A stretch of DNA of 64,000 bases from Bacillaceae bacterium S4-13-56 (GTDB taxonomy: Bacteria; Bacillota; Bacilli; Bacillales; JAWJLM01). The stretch lies in contig JAWJLM010000004.1 of NCBI GenBank assembly GCA_040191315.1, forward strand, positions 78,767 through 142,766. Reading direction: 5' to 3'. Under the pieces are notes generated by a model. That model ran no database searches, was not told the DNA's origin, and worked only from the letters and a program-made list of their open reading frames with translations. Positions 8,815 to 18,345 of the stretch are shown here, in pieces (within the stretch, counting starts at the first letter, position 1; every line of letters starts with the position of its first letter). Both the position numbers and the translations under genes were made by a program.

Positions 8815-9447
8815 ATGGAAACAAAGAAACCGCGTTATGGAATGGCGATTGATCTTGAAAAGTGCATGGGATGCCATACATGCTCTATTTCTTGTAAAAT
8901 GCAGAATAATGTACCGGATGGAATGCTCTGGAATCGAGTGTTAACTGAGGGTGGCGGGGATGATATAGACCGTGCCGGTGGTGTATATCCGCATCTGGAG
9001 ATGAATTATCGTCCTGTTGCCTGTATGCACTGTGATAATGCACCTTGTATCAAAGTTTGTCCAGTTGGCGCAACCTATATGGATGATAATGGAAGAGTAT
9101 TGGTTGATTATGATAAATGTATTGGCTGTCGTTACTGTATGGCTGCATGTCCATATAAAGTCAGGACTTTTAATTGGCAGGAACCTGAACGTATGACCGG
9201 GTTTAACTATGGAGATGCTGAAGTTCCAGTAAGACCTAAAGGTGTCGTTGAAAAATGTACCTTCTGCAAAGAAAGAACAGATCAAGGGTTAGAACCAGCT
9301 TGTGTAGAATCTTGTCCTTCTGAAGCACGTGTTTTCGGCGATTTAAATGATCCTGATAGTTTAGTTTCTAAGCTAATTAAATCCAGAACATCCGAACGTC
9401 TACTAGAACATTTGGGAACAGAACCCAAAGTTCATTATCTACGTTAA
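8815..9447 (+). CDS. 4Fe-4S ferredoxin-type electron-transfer subunit (PsrB/DmsB-like)
   Basis: Electron-transfer subunit that should link the catalytic subunit to the membrane anchor. The 210 aa contain four cysteine clusters typical of four [4Fe-4S] centres: CMGCHTCSISC, CMHCDNAPCIKVCP, CIGCRYCMAACPY, and CTFCKERTDQG with CVESCP. There is no signal peptide, as expected for a subunit co-exported with the Tat-bearing partner. It begins 14 nt after the catalytic gene, behind GGGAGG. Confidence 0.92.
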   Translation: METKKPRYGMAIDLEKCMGCHTCSISCKMQNNVPDGMLWNRVLTEGGGDDIDRAGGVYPHLEMNYRPVACMHCDNAPCIKVCPVGATYMDDNGRVLVDYDKCIGCRYCMAACPYKVRTFNWQEPERMTGFNYGDAEVPVRPKGVVEKCTFCKERTDQGLEPACVESCPSEARVFGDLNDPDSLVSKLIKSRTSERLLEHLGTEPKVHYLR

Positions 9448-9463
9448 GAAAGGAGGGGTTACA

Positions 9464-10690
9464 ATGAATAATCTGAATTATAAAGTGTGGCTCGGTAGTG
9501 TATCTTTACTTTCAATTGCTGCTTTTGGTACCTGGTTTTATCAAATTAACCAAGGGTTGATTGTGACTGGTATGGATAATATAACTTCTTGGGGATTGTA
9601 TATTATTTCATTTATGTTCCTTGTAGGACTTTCTGCTGGTGGTCTGATTGTATCTTCATCAGCAACGGTATTTAATATCCCGTCCTTTAAGAAAGTGTCT
9701 AAACCAGCAATATTATTATCTACAGTTTGCATTATTTTAGCAGCTTTGCTCATTTTAGTTGATCTGGGTAGTCCCCAACGCTTCCTAAATCTATTGATTT
9801 ATGGAAGAATAGGTTCTCCCTTAATTTGGGATGTTATTGTCATAACAATTTATCTATCCATTTCACTGATATATTTGTTCTTAATAACTAGACCCAAACC
9901 GAATGAAAAGTTACTAAAGATTATGTCGTTTGTTGCGCTTCCAGTTGCGGTATTGGTCCATTCCGTTACGGCTTGGATTTTTGGATTGCAGATAGCTCAG
10001 CCAACATGGAATAGTGCTTTAATGGCTCCTCTTTTTGTTGCTTCAGCATTAGACTCAGGCCTAGCTTTATTGCTTGTTGTTTTAATTGCCATGAATAAAT
10101 TTACGAAATTCAAGACAGACAAAGGATTAATCGCAACTTTAGGAGGTCTTTTGGCAGTATTTATTTCAGTAGATATTTTTATGGTGTTGTCTGAAACATT
10201 AACGATGTCTTTCCCAAGACAAGCGGAAGAGATGGAGTATGTTCATTTGTTATTAACGGGTAGGCTTGCACCGTTCTTTTGGGGGCAATTATTGCTAGGC
10301 GGTTTAATCCCATTCTTGATTCTGGCCTTTAAACGAAACCGTCAGAGAAGCGGCCTTATCGTTTTAGCATCCATATTTGTGGTTATCGGTGTGTTTTTCA
10401 AAAGGGTTTGGCTATTACTTTCTTCCCTGTCCCTCCCTTTAATTCATGGAGCGCCTGGTGTGACCTTAGGAAGATGGGAAGATCCTTCTTTATCGGGAGT
10501 TGGACCAGATATTTGGGCAATGATAGGCAATTATTCTCCGACATGGGCAGAGATTACAATTTTTGTTGGAATGCTTGGATTTGGGGGATTGCTCTTTACA
10601 CTAGGATATAATTATTTGATTGCGGGACATCGTCATCAAAAAACTAAAGATTCAAAACAACCGATTGACGAAGGACTCAATGTTTCTTAG
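9464..10690 (+). CDS. NrfD/PsrC-family quinone-interacting membrane subunit
   Basis: Membrane anchor of the molybdoenzyme complex, expected to exchange electrons with menaquinone. It is 408 aa with about nine or ten hydrophobic helices. The NrfD-like feature WGLYIISFMFLVGLSAGG lies near the N-terminus and DLGSPQRFLNLLIYGRIGSPLIWD after helix 3. It starts behind AAAGGAGGGG, 16 nt after the ferredoxin gene. It belongs to the same operon as the genes on either side. Confidence 0.9.
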   Translation: MNNLNYKVWLGSVSLLSIAAFGTWFYQINQGLIVTGMDNITSWGLYIISFMFLVGLSAGGLIVSSSATVFNIPSFKKVSKPAILLSTVCIILAALLILVDLGSPQRFLNLLIYGRIGSPLIWDVIVITIYLSISLIYLFLITRPKPNEKLLKIMSFVALPVAVLVHSVTAWIFGLQIAQPTWNSALMAPLFVASALDSGLALLLVVLIAMNKFTKFKTDKGLIATLGGLLAVFISVDIFMVLSETLTMSFPRQAEEMEYVHLLLTGRLAPFFWGQLLLGGLIPFLILAFKRNRQRSGLIVLASIFVVIGVFFKRVWLLLSSLSLPLIHGAPGVTLGRWEDPSLSGVGPDIWAMIGNYSPTWAEITIFVGMLGFGGLLFTLGYNYLIAGHRHQKTKDSKQPIDEGLNVS

Positions 10691-10703
10691 AGGAGGGATA
10701 AGC

Positions 10704-11354
10704 ATGGATCAAAATCTGAATGAAATGGATCAAGAACGTAGTAGAATTTATGAACTTTTTGGCCGCTTATGGTTAGAGCTCCCACAAAAGGAATTAGTAG
10801 TTCAAAGTCAAGAAGGATTTTGGAAAGGATTTCCCGTACCTGTTGATAATGATCAAATGACAAGGGGAATAGATGAACTATTAAAGTGGTCGGAAGCTAG
10901 CAAAAATTATTCCGTGGAAGAAACAGTTACAGAGTTGCGAAGTGATTACGCAAAGCTTTTTATCGGACCAGCTACCGTCGAAGCTCCTCCTTGGGAATCA
11001 GTATATAGATCAAAAAGAAAAAATGTTTTTGGATTACAGACCTATGCAGTCAGGGATTTCTTCCATAGATTTGGTCTTGAGCTCACTCGAAAGAACCAAG
11101 AACCCGATGACCATATCGGATTAGAGTTACTTTTTATGTCATATCTGATTGACTGTATTTCAAATCAAAAGTTTGAAGAACAAGAATTAATAAAAGCGCA
11201 ATCCCAATTTTTGGAGGAACATATCTTAACCTGGATTTCTGATTTTTCCAATGATGTTCAAAAAAATGCAAATACTCCTTTTTATAAAGGATTAGCACTA
11301 TTGTGTGAAGGATTTGTTACCATGGATAAGCAGAACCTTCAAGTGTTAATTTAA
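10704..11354 (+). CDS. TorD/DmsD-family molybdoenzyme chaperone
   Basis: Cytoplasmic chaperone of the TorD family, which binds the Tat signal of a molybdoenzyme and holds it until cofactor insertion. It is 216 aa from the ATG at 10704 behind AGAGGAGGG; an in-frame upstream TTG at 10620 would run back into the NrfD gene and is less likely. Family-like features are YAKLFIGPATVEAPPWESVY and the C-terminal EEHILTW. Its position as last gene of the operon supports assembly of the 6428-8800 product. Confidence 0.85.
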   Translation: MDQNLNEMDQERSRIYELFGRLWLELPQKELVVQSQEGFWKGFPVPVDNDQMTRGIDELLKWSEASKNYSVEETVTELRSDYAKLFIGPATVEAPPWESVYRSKRKNVFGLQTYAVRDFFHRFGLELTRKNQEPDDHIGLELLFMSYLIDCISNQKFEEQELIKAQSQFLEEHILTWISDFSNDVQKNANTPFYKGLALLCEGFVTMDKQNLQVLI

Positions 11355-11463
11355 GAAAATATCGGTACGACATTTACTATTTCTATTCCTAAAGAAAAGC
11401 AATGTGTAACCTAGGGCTGATTAAAATGTAAAGCTCAGCTCACAACAGTAGAAAGTTGAATTT

Positions 11464-11513
11464 AAAAGACTCGTAATTGGAGACCCTCTCCAATTTTCGA
11501 GTCTTTTTTTTGC
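11464..11513 (+). terminator. Rho-independent terminator of the molybdoenzyme operon
   Basis: About 20-bp interrupted stem (AAAAGACTCGTAATTGGAGA with TCTCCAATT...CGAGTCTTTT) around a CCC loop, followed by a run of eight T. It lies 110 nt after the chaperone stop. Confidence 0.9.
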
Positions 11514-11521
11514 TATCAGAA

Positions 11522-11681
11522 TTTATCCCACATGAACGGGTAGTAATCCCTCACCTCAAATTTTAATTAATATTTGAGGTGAGTAGATGGGGATGAACAG
11601 CCCGTAAATATCCGATTGGTTGTCATACCTTTGGTGCTAACAATTAGTGGGGCACGGCCACTGATTAAAGTTTCACTTTAT
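11522..11681 (+). repeat. Family-1 dispersed repeat, copy D (short form)
   Basis: About 160 nt beginning TTTATCCCACATGAACGGGT and ending AAGTTTCACTTTATC. It has its own internal dyad TCACCTCAAATTTTAATTAA paired with TATTTGAGGTGA. The 3' hairpin AATTAGTGG ... CCACTGATT is present. It directly follows the operon terminator. Confidence 0.85.
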
Positions 11682-11689
11682 CTCAGAGG

Positions 11690-11805
11690 GAACGTAGGCT
11701 AAAACCGCACATCGTGTTAGGGCCGCGATTACTCGATTCACGAAATGATTGGCAACGTCTACGTGACCCATACCTTTGCCTCAACTCCCTACATAATTCA
11801 AGTAC
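11690..11805 (+). repeat. Family-2 repeat fragment (degenerate)
   Basis: This stretch (ACCGCACATCGTG, CGCGATTACTCG, GAAATGATT, ACGTGACCCA) matches with many changes the central part of the composite repeat at about 29725-29840. It lacks the GTCTAGCTCCAG head and the GGCGCTT tail and looks like a decayed fragment. Confidence 0.6.
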
Positions 11806-12189
11806 CAACATGCCCATATTAAGTGATGTTTTTCCGAGACAATAGTGTTAGTAGATTAACTGAGTGCTACTGATGTTGCTTGAGTGACAATAGCTTGGTT
11901 TGAGTTTGTCACTCTTACTCCATAGTGACAAACTTAGTCTAAAATTATTTCACAATCATATTAAAGTTATGGATCATAAAGGGTCAATCATTTCTTGCTC
12001 AAAACCAAACAATATATTTTAAGTTTTTTGAAAATATTGATATAATGGAAGAAGTTAACCCTATAAACAATATTAATATATTATAATGTTGGGAAAGAGT
12101 ATTAAAAATTAGAAGTTGTCTGTCTTACATGGAGACGTAAGCAGAGGGCTATAACCTCAAAAAATCTTAGAGTATAAGGATATGGTAAA
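11806..12189 (+). promoter_or_regulatory. Upstream region of mqo
   Basis: 384 nt without a credible gene. AT-rich promoter-like elements are present (TATAAT at about 12038-12043 and again near 12081). There is a small dyad CTTAC ... GTAAG around 12124-12140. No known riboswitch was recognised. Confidence 0.35.
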
Positions 12190-13737
12190 ATGAGTAACGG
12201 ACAAAATTATTCTGAAGTTATTTTAATTGGTGCGGGGATCATGAGTGCAACCTTAGGTACCATTCTAAAGGAGCTAGACCCTGATTGGAAAATCACTGTG
12301 TTTGAGAAGCTTGCGGATGCGGGTGTGGAAAGCTCCAATGAATGGAATAATGCAGGAACAGGGCATTCTGCACTGTGTGAATTAAACTATACTGTTGAAA
12401 AGTCAGATGGATCTATGGATATTAGCAAAGCCATAAAGGTTAATGAACAGTTTCAATTATCCAGACAATTCTGGTCTTATCTCGTAAATCGAAATCTAAT
12501 AAGAAACCCGCAGGACTTTATCATGCCATTACCTCATCTTAGTTACGTACACGGAGAAAATAGTATTAATTTTTTGAAGAAACGATTTAAAGCCCTTTCA
12601 AACAACCCTTTGTTTGAGGGGATGGAATTTTCCGAAGATCCAGAGAAGTTGAAAGAATGGATTCCGCTAATGATGAATGAACGCACAATGGATGAACCAA
12701 TAGCTGCGACAAAAATTGATTCAGGTACAGATGTTAATTTTGGTGCATTAACCCGCAGACTTTTTAAACATTTAAAGAGGAATCATGGTGTGGCCATTAA
12801 TTACAATCACAGTGTTAATGATATAAAGCGGAATAGAGATGGGCTATGGGAACTAAAAATAAAAAATCTTGAAAGTGGTACAATTGAATCTCATAAGGCG
12901 AAATTCGTGTTTGTTGGTGCCGGAGGAGGAAGCCTTCATCTACTTCAAAAATCAGGAATACCTGAAGGGAAAAATATTGGAGGGTTCCCAGTCAGTGGTC
13001 TATTTATGGTTTGTAAGAACCCAGAGGTTGTCCAACAACATCATGGTAAAGTATATGGAAAAGCAGCAGTTGGTGCTCCACCAATGTCAGTACCGCATTT
13101 AGATACAAGGTATATTAACAATCAAAAATCTTTATTATTTGGGCCGTTTGCTGGTTTTTCGCCTAAGTTCTTGAAAAACGGATCAAATACGGATTTGATT
13201 ACTTCAGTTAAGCCAGACAATCTCCTTACGATGTTGGCCGCAGGAGCAAAAAATATACCATTAACAAAATATCTAATTCAGCAACTTTTATTAACAAAGG
13301 AACAACGTATGGAAGAATTACGTCAGTTTATTCCAAATGCTAAAAGTGAGGATTGGGACTTGGTTGTTGCAGGCCAACGCGTTCAGGTAATTAAAGATAC
13401 AGAAGAAGGCGGAAAAGGAACCTTACAATTCGGTACAGAGGTCGTTAGTTCAGCTGACGGATCGATCGCAGCCTTACTCGGTGCTTCACCTGGGGCTTCT
13501 ACATCTGTTCATGTCATGCTTGAAGTGATTAAACAATGTTTCCCTCAGCATATGGAAGAATGGGAACCTAAGATCAAAGAAATGATCCCTTCTTATGGTA
13601 TTTCTTTATCAGAAAACCCAGAAATGTTTCGAAAAATTCATGCGTTAACAGCCCAGTCTTTAGGTCTAACTAAAAACTCATCGGAGCAAGTGGAAGAATT
13701 GGATGAAGAAATCAGACAAATGGCAGGGGCTTATTAA
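12190..13737 (+). CDS. mqo: Malate:quinone oxidoreductase
   Basis: Membrane-associated FAD enzyme that oxidises malate to oxaloacetate and passes electrons to the quinone pool, a TCA-cycle and respiratory step. It is 515 aa, close to the usual 490-500. The N-terminal FAD-binding motif [19 protein letters not shown] is followed by the family signatures [21 protein letters not shown] and [20 protein letters not shown]. The ATG lies 11 nt after AAGGA. The gene is monocistronic: a long AT-rich leader precedes it and a terminator follows. Confidence 0.96.
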   Translation: MSNGQNYSEVILIGAGIMSATLGTILKELDPDWKITVFEKLADAGVESSNEWNNAGTGHSALCELNYTVEKSDGSMDISKAIKVNEQFQLSRQFWSYLVNRNLIRNPQDFIMPLPHLSYVHGENSINFLKKRFKALSNNPLFEGMEFSEDPEKLKEWIPLMMNERTMDEPIAATKIDSGTDVNFGALTRRLFKHLKRNHGVAINYNHSVNDIKRNRDGLWELKIKNLESGTIESHKAKFVFVGAGGGSLHLLQKSGIPEGKNIGGFPVSGLFMVCKNPEVVQQHHGKVYGKAAVGAPPMSVPHLDTRYINNQKSLLFGPFAGFSPKFLKNGSNTDLITSVKPDNLLTMLAAGAKNIPLTKYLIQQLLLTKEQRMEELRQFIPNAKSEDWDLVVAGQRVQVIKDTEEGGKGTLQFGTEVVSSADGSIAALLGASPGASTSVHVMLEVIKQCFPQHMEEWEPKIKEMIPSYGISLSENPEMFRKIHALTAQSLGLTKNSSEQVEELDEEIRQMAGAY

Positions 13738-13789
13738 AAAATTCTATATCTATATATCTCTAAGTGAACCATAGAGCAGGATAAGTGAG

Positions 13790-13827
13790 AGAACCTTTGA
13801 TCTTTCTTTGATCAGAGGTTCTTTTTC
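13790..13827 (+). terminator. Terminator after mqo
   Basis: 13-bp stem AGAACCTTTGATC / GATCAGAGGTTCT with one G-T pair, followed by TTTTTC. It is 52 nt past the mqo stop. Confidence 0.88.
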
Positions 13828-14046
13828 ATTTATTGATGGTATAGATCTTGTGGATATTGTAAACTGAATAATCTTAATATTTATATAGTTTAAACATTTT
13901 AAAAATATAGTTTTTTCTATTGGAATCCAGCCATTTATTCTTTATACTATTCGACAAGGACATTTGTTTTTGTAAGGGGGACAATGGGGATGTTGTCCTC
14001 GAAAGTTGCAATTATTCTATTAATCTAAAGTCTGGAGGAGACATCA

Positions 14047-15288
14047 ATGAAAAGGGTATGGGGAAAGTGGAACCAATTGAGTTTAGTAAAACAAATCATT
14101 GTAGGTTTGACAATTGGTATTTTGTTAGCCTTGCTATTACCAGAAATCGCAAGTCCTGTCGTAATGCTAGGTTCTTTATTTGTTGGTGCACTAAAAGCAA
14201 TAGCACCAGTGTTAGTCTTTTTCCTAGTTATGTCAGCCATTGCTCAACATGTGAGTGGTCAAAAAACGAATATGAAAACAGTCGTTATTCTGTATTTAGT
14301 AGGTACTTTTTCCGCGGGACTTATCGCTGTATTAGCTAGTTTTATGTTTCCAGTTAACTTGGAGCTTGCGCCAGTTGCAGAAGGTTTAGAACCACCAGGT
14401 GGAGTAATGGAGGTTCTCACTACTTTATTACTTAATATCGTTGATAATCCAGTGAGTGCGATCTATAATGCGAATTATATTGGAATTTTAGCATGGGCAA
14501 TTCTTTTAGGTATCGCTTTAAGAAGTGCGCAGGGTACAACGAAAACCCTCATTTCCAATATTTCAGAAGCAGTATCTAAAATTGTGAGATGGGTGATTAA
14601 ACTTGCTCCGTTTGGAATCATGGGTCTTGTCTTTGATAGTATTACCACAAATGGCCTAGATTCTCTCTTAGGATACGGAAAGCTTCTTGCCGTTTTAATT
14701 GGATGTATGTTATTTGTAGCGCTGGTTATGAATCCATTGATTGTATTTGTAACCATTCGCCAGAATCCATATCCACTTGTATTCAAATGTATAAGGGAAA
14801 GCGGAATCACAGCCTTCTTTACAAGAAGTTCCGCAGCTAACATCCCTGTAAATATGAGACTATGTGAAAACTTAGGATTAAATAAGGATTCCTATTCTGT
14901 ATCAATACCACTTGGAGCTACGATAAATATGGCTGGAGCAGCCGTGACGATCTCAGTCCTGACACTTGCTGCAGTAAATACTCTTGGTATTCAAGTTGAT
15001 TTCCTAACAGCCTTTTTATTAAGTGTTCTAGCAGCAGTGAGTGCTTGTGGAGCATCTGGTGTAGCAGGTGGGTCTTTACTATTAATTCCATTGGCGAGTA
15101 GCTTATTTGGAATTCCGAATGAAATAGCTATGCAAGTGGTGGGAGTAGGATTTATCATTGGTGTTTTACAAGACTCTTTTGAGACAGCATTGAACTCCTC
15201 AACAGATGTTATCTTTACTGCAACTGCCGAGTATAGAGAATCGAAAAAGCAAGGGAAGATCATGGGAGCGAGAAAAGAAGCAGTATAA
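14047..15288 (+). CDS. sstT: Serine/threonine:Na+ symporter SstT
   Basis: Sodium-dependent uptake of serine and threonine across the cell membrane (dicarboxylate/amino acid:cation symporter family). It is 413 aa with eight or so hydrophobic segments plus two re-entrant regions. Recognisable family features include [32 protein letters not shown] (serine-rich hairpin) and [14 protein letters not shown]. The ATG follows CTGGAGGAG. A small dyad GGACAA ... TTGTCC lies in the leader near 13979-13998; whether it regulates is unknown. An overlapping frame (13920-14339) is a shadow. Confidence 0.95.
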   Translation: MKRVWGKWNQLSLVKQIIVGLTIGILLALLLPEIASPVVMLGSLFVGALKAIAPVLVFFLVMSAIAQHVSGQKTNMKTVVILYLVGTFSAGLIAVLASFMFPVNLELAPVAEGLEPPGGVMEVLTTLLLNIVDNPVSAIYNANYIGILAWAILLGIALRSAQGTTKTLISNISEAVSKIVRWVIKLAPFGIMGLVFDSITTNGLDSLLGYGKLLAVLIGCMLFVALVMNPLIVFVTIRQNPYPLVFKCIRESGITAFFTRSSAANIPVNMRLCENLGLNKDSYSVSIPLGATINMAGAAVTISVLTLAAVNTLGIQVDFLTAFLLSVLAAVSACGASGVAGGSLLLIPLASSLFGIPNEIAMQVVGVGFIIGVLQDSFETALNSSTDVIFTATAEYRESKKQGKIMGARKEAV

Positions 15289-15303
15289 TTTCTGAAGATG
15301 CCA

Positions 15304-15335
15304 AAAGGTACCGTTTTTCACAGCGGTACCTTTAC
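15304..15335 (+). terminator. Terminator after sstT
   Basis: Perfect 10-bp stem AAAGGTACCG / CGGTACCTTT with a 10-nt loop, 15 nt past the stop. The tail is TTTACATTTG. Confidence 0.82.
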
Positions 15336-15465
15336 ATTTGCATACTTACTTAACCTTAACTCTCATTCTGTGAATGAATCGGTGATCTTTAAATCTTAAG
15401 TTTTTGTATGTTCCTCCTAATTTTGGAAATTATAAAAGTAACTCAAGGAAGGAGGAATAAATACG

Positions 15466-15636
15466 ATGGAAGTGGATATGAGCATTGAGGAAGTGATGGA
15501 GGGTATTCGGCGATTACATGCACGGGAAGAAAACCTAAACAAGAAGAGGATTAAGAAGTCACATCCTCGACTCATGAAAAATGCACTCTACTATTTTTCA
15601 GATTGGGATCACGCCAAGGACAATAGTATTTCGTAA
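15466..15636 (+). CDS. Small conserved-looking protein of unknown function (56 aa)
   Basis: A short ORF starting ATG GAA GTG behind the excellent site AAGGAAGGAGG at the right spacing. It has its own terminator 33 nt after TAA, so it is a compact, probably real gene. The product begins MEVDMSIEEVMEGIRRLHAR, is highly charged with many Lys/Arg in the middle, and ends in an aromatic stretch NALYYFSDWDHA. There is no signal peptide or membrane segment. The family is not recognised. Its autonomous transcription-unit layout resembles small stationary-phase or sporulation genes, but that is inference. Confidence 0.7.
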   Translation: MEVDMSIEEVMEGIRRLHAREENLNKKRIKKSHPRLMKNALYYFSDWDHAKDNSIS

Positions 15637-15668
15637 CGACTACATATAGAAAACGCTGTAATTCCCTT

Positions 15669-15697
15669 ACTCCTCAAGTATCAGAGGAGTTTTTTTC
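15669..15697 (+). terminator. Terminator after the 56-aa ORF
   Basis: 7-bp stem ACTCCTC / GAGGAGT with an 8-nt loop and a following run of seven T. Confidence 0.88.
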
Positions 15698-15744
15698 TTG
15701 CATAAAAACAGAGTCCATTCCACTGGACTCCATTCATTTACGTT

Positions 15745-16112
15745 TTATTTTCCTAATGATTCTTTATTAGAAGCAGAAGGCGGTTGTTCTAACCAACCAT
15801 GATCAATATAATTCTTGCTTCTTCTTCTGCGAATTTTAGTATTTCCGCATTTAGACGTACATAGATAGTGCCAAGATCATGTCTGGGACTTGAACCTAAG
15901 CTAGTTCCATAAGGACTAGTACTAGCGACAGTAAGAGCAGCAACATGAAATATCATCAACTTGTCTGAAAACACCTGTTCCTCACAATTAGTAAAAAATA
16001 AGGAAGAACACAGTTTGCAAAGCTGTAGTTTATGTAAGTTGTCCATAAATGAGCCATCTCAGATGTAGATATTTTCACATGTTGTTCTCGTAATACAAAC
16101 ACCTCGCAATTT
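15745..16112 (-). pseudogene. Decayed DUF3231 family gene
   Basis: Remnants of a DUF3231 protein (a Bacillus family of about 330 aa with two similar halves) lie in three reading frames on the minus strand. The first, near 16075-15965, reads TSEMAHLWTTYINYSFANC, typical of the start of a DUF3231 half. The second, at about 16000-15790, reads VFSDKLMIFHVAALTVAS then YGTSLGSSPRHDLGTIYVRL, typical of the end of a half. The third, at 15790-15745, reads GWLEQPPSASNKESLGK and then stops. The middle of the domain is missing and at least two frameshifts separate the pieces. An 85-aa ORF (15789-16046) covers only one piece and is not a functional gene. Confidence 0.78.
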
Positions 16113-16161
16113 TATAGGAATGTTACTTTCCCATAATTATTGGATGTATGTATTTTTTTAT

Positions 16162-17331
16162 CTATTCAAAAGCCCCTTTAACAACTGTTTTACCTGATTG
16201 AACCATCACCTGGCCCATCGCAAAAACCGTATCAACTTCTAATAAACCTTTCGAAAGAATCGTTAGGTCGGCATCCTTTCCTTTTTCAATGGCTCCTTTT
16301 TGGCTAAGCTTTAAAATGGTAGCAGGATTTGCAGTTGACACACGAATTGCCGTTTCAAGTGGAATCCCTTCAACCAATACAGCATCTCTTACTGCCTCAA
16401 GTAGGGATTTGATTTCCCCAACCCCTAGCCCAACAAACTCTCTTTTTTCATTAAATCTTGGTAAACTGCCTTGTGCATCGGATGTAAAAGTGATTTGATC
16501 AATAGGAACCCCGGCATCAAGCATTTCCTTTAATGCTCTGCTACTTGTAAGATCTCCCCGAGAATCATTTGGGAGGGCGCTTGTCGTAAAATCCACATAT
16601 CCTCCTTGTTGAGCAAACTGGATTCCTGCTTCAAAGAGTTTTCGGTTCCGATTGATATGGGTAGGATAAAATTGTTTCATTGGTACATCAGTAGTTTCCA
16701 CAACCTCTTCAATCAATCGCAGTTGATCTTTCCCATCTCCAACATGAATGTTTACAATTCCGGGTTTTCCAGAGAGCATGCCACCTATACGAGATTCAGA
16801 AGCAATTCTTGCTAGTTCCTCCCTCGTTGGCTGAGTAGAACGATGGTCGGCAATAGCGATTTCTCCTGTACCTAGAATCAGGTCAATCATCATGATATCG
16901 TCTTCTATCCTTCCAGTTAACGTGCGAACGGGCACCTGATAAGAACCGGTCATGGCATAACAAGTAATTCCTTCCTCATTTAAAGCTCTTGCCTTTGCAA
17001 TCAAGTTAGTCATTGTTCTTGTTGTTCCATCGGTGCCTATTACACCTACAACAGTAGTCACCCCGGCCAATGTGGCATCTGTTAGTTTAAGTTCAGGTGT
17101 ACGTGTATGAAAACTCCCCTCACCGCCCCCGCCAGTAATGTGAACATGGGAATCGATTAGACCAGGAACAATGATTTTGCCTGTAGCGTCTATTTCCGTA
17201 ATGTCTATGGAAGACGAGGACAGTTCAACATCATTTCCCACAAAACCGATTTTGTCATTGATTAATGCAATGTCTTTTTTGCCTAGATACTCAGGTGCAT
17301 AAACTTCTCCATTACGAATAATTGTGATCAT
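16162..17331 (-). CDS. iadA: Isoaspartyl dipeptidase (beta-aspartyl-peptidase)
   Basis: Zinc metallopeptidase of the amidohydrolase superfamily that cleaves beta-aspartyl (isoaspartyl) dipeptides arising from protein damage. It is about 389 aa, the usual size. The metal-binding DSHVHITGGGGEGSF is at about residues 60-75. Further family features are AGVTTVVGVIGTDGTTRT, NIHVGDGK and FTSDAQGSLPRF. Two ATGs are in frame; the one at 17331 (MITIIRNG) has AGAGG at 9 nt spacing, whereas the one at 17340 abuts that site, so 17331 is preferred. It stands alone between a DUF3231 remnant and a transposase remnant. Confidence 0.93.
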   Translation of the reverse strand: MITIIRNGEVYAPEYLGKKDIALINDKIGFVGNDVELSSSSIDITEIDATGKIIVPGLIDSHVHITGGGGEGSFHTRTPELKLTDATLAGVTTVVGVIGTDGTTRTMTNLIAKARALNEEGITCYAMTGSYQVPVRTLTGRIEDDIMMIDLILGTGEIAIADHRSTQPTREELARIASESRIGGMLSGKPGIVNIHVGDGKDQLRLIEEVVETTDVPMKQFYPTHINRNRKLFEAGIQFAQQGGYVDFTTSALPNDSRGDLTSSRALKEMLDAGVPIDQITFTSDAQGSLPRFNEKREFVGLGVGEIKSLLEAVRDAVLVEGIPLETAIRVSTANPATILKLSQKGAIEKGKDADLTILSKGLLEVDTVFAMGQVMVQSGKTVVKGAFE

Positions 17332-17472
17332 AGGTATCATCCTCTAGCAAATTAATTATTTTAATTCTGAAAAATGGGTGAAGACACCAGGAGAAATAAA
17401 AAGTCTTAACAAATTATAAACCAAAAAAGTTGTATGCGGAACTTTTGAATTAGATCAGAAAACAGCCAGGTT

Positions 17473-17748
17473 TTGTTGCGCGAAATTATTGACGAACTCA
17501 AAAATAGAAGCAGCTTGTCGCTACTCAGTAGAAAAGAATACAAGCAACTTCTCGTGATTAGCGAAGTGTATTGCCAACAAAATGAAATGTACAGAAACAC
17601 CTCGAACCGGATTGCTGATCGGATTGTCAGCATATCACACCCGCACGTACGTCCTATTGTCGTGGCAAGGCAAAGGGTGGTACAGATTTTAGAGCCGAAG
17701 TTTCCATCAGTCCGGTTTACAAATCCGTAGCCCTTTTTGGGATTCTAA
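17473..17748 (+). pseudogene. IS5-type transposase remnant
   Basis: A fragment of an IS5-like transposase. The frame reads LREIIDELKNRS ... CQQNEMY ... SNRIADRIVSISHPHVRPIV, typical of the middle of such transposases. A 1-nt deletion then shifts it: the continuation RGKAKGGTDFRAEVSISPVY is in another frame near 17660-17725. Neither end of the element, no inverted repeats and no DDE C-terminus were found. It is an old insertion left upstream of the pilin-like genes. Confidence 0.78.
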
Positions 17749-17893
17749 TAAAAAATGCAAGAGTCAAGATAGTAGTATTTTACTAGGAAGAAATACAAAA
17801 TATTGATGATGCGTTGATTTTAATTATATAAAAATGTCGAAATTTAGTATATTCTAAGACTAAGAAACCTTCAGGTAAATTAGGGGGGATTGT

Positions 17894-18334
17894 ATGAAAC
17901 ATTATTTACCGAAATTTTCATCTGAAAAAGGTTTGACATTAATTGAAGTATTAGCATCAATTGTAATACTTTCTATTATCATTGTATCAATGGTACCTAT
18001 GTTCTCTCAATCAGCTAAGTCGAATACTATGTCAAAGAATATAACTGACTCAACTTACCTTGCACAAAAAGAGATGGAAGAAATAATAAATATCAATACT
18101 AATTCCATTTCTCCTTCTATAGCTAATTTATCTGACCAAATTTTAGAGAAAGGGTATAGTAATGATATCTCTTGTAGTAATTGTTATGGAATTACCAAAG
18201 ATGGTCATTATGTATTCTTACAATTAAAGACAGTATCGGATGAATTAGGTAAGGTTATCTTGAAAATATATAAAGATGATAAAAAGAATAAACAGGAAGC
18301 TCAAATGGAGATGGTTTTATCGTGGAAGAAATAG
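17894..18334 (+). CDS. Type IV prepilin-like protein (minor pilin, PilV-type)
   Basis: Pilin-like protein with a class III signal: a short leader ending KG, then LTLIEVLASIVILSIIIVSM, so prepilin peptidase would cut after Gly and the hydrophobic helix would pack in the pilus or assembly complex. It is 146 aa. The C-terminal part contains a CSNC motif. It starts behind GGGGGG and is followed 11 nt later by a second pilin-like gene. Together with the next two genes it forms a minor-pilin or pseudopilin-like operon about 36 kb from the main pil operon. Confidence 0.85.
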   Translation: MKHYLPKFSSEKGLTLIEVLASIVILSIIIVSMVPMFSQSAKSNTMSKNITDSTYLAQKEMEEIININTNSISPSIANLSDQILEKGYSNDISCSNCYGITKDGHYVFLQLKTVSDELGKVILKIYKDDKKNKQEAQMEMVLSWKK

Positions 18335-18345
18335 GGGTGTTATAA

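Noticed and set aside
13920..14339. 139-codon ORF overlapping the start of sstT
   Set aside because: sstT in the other frame has clear family motifs and a better ribosome-binding site.
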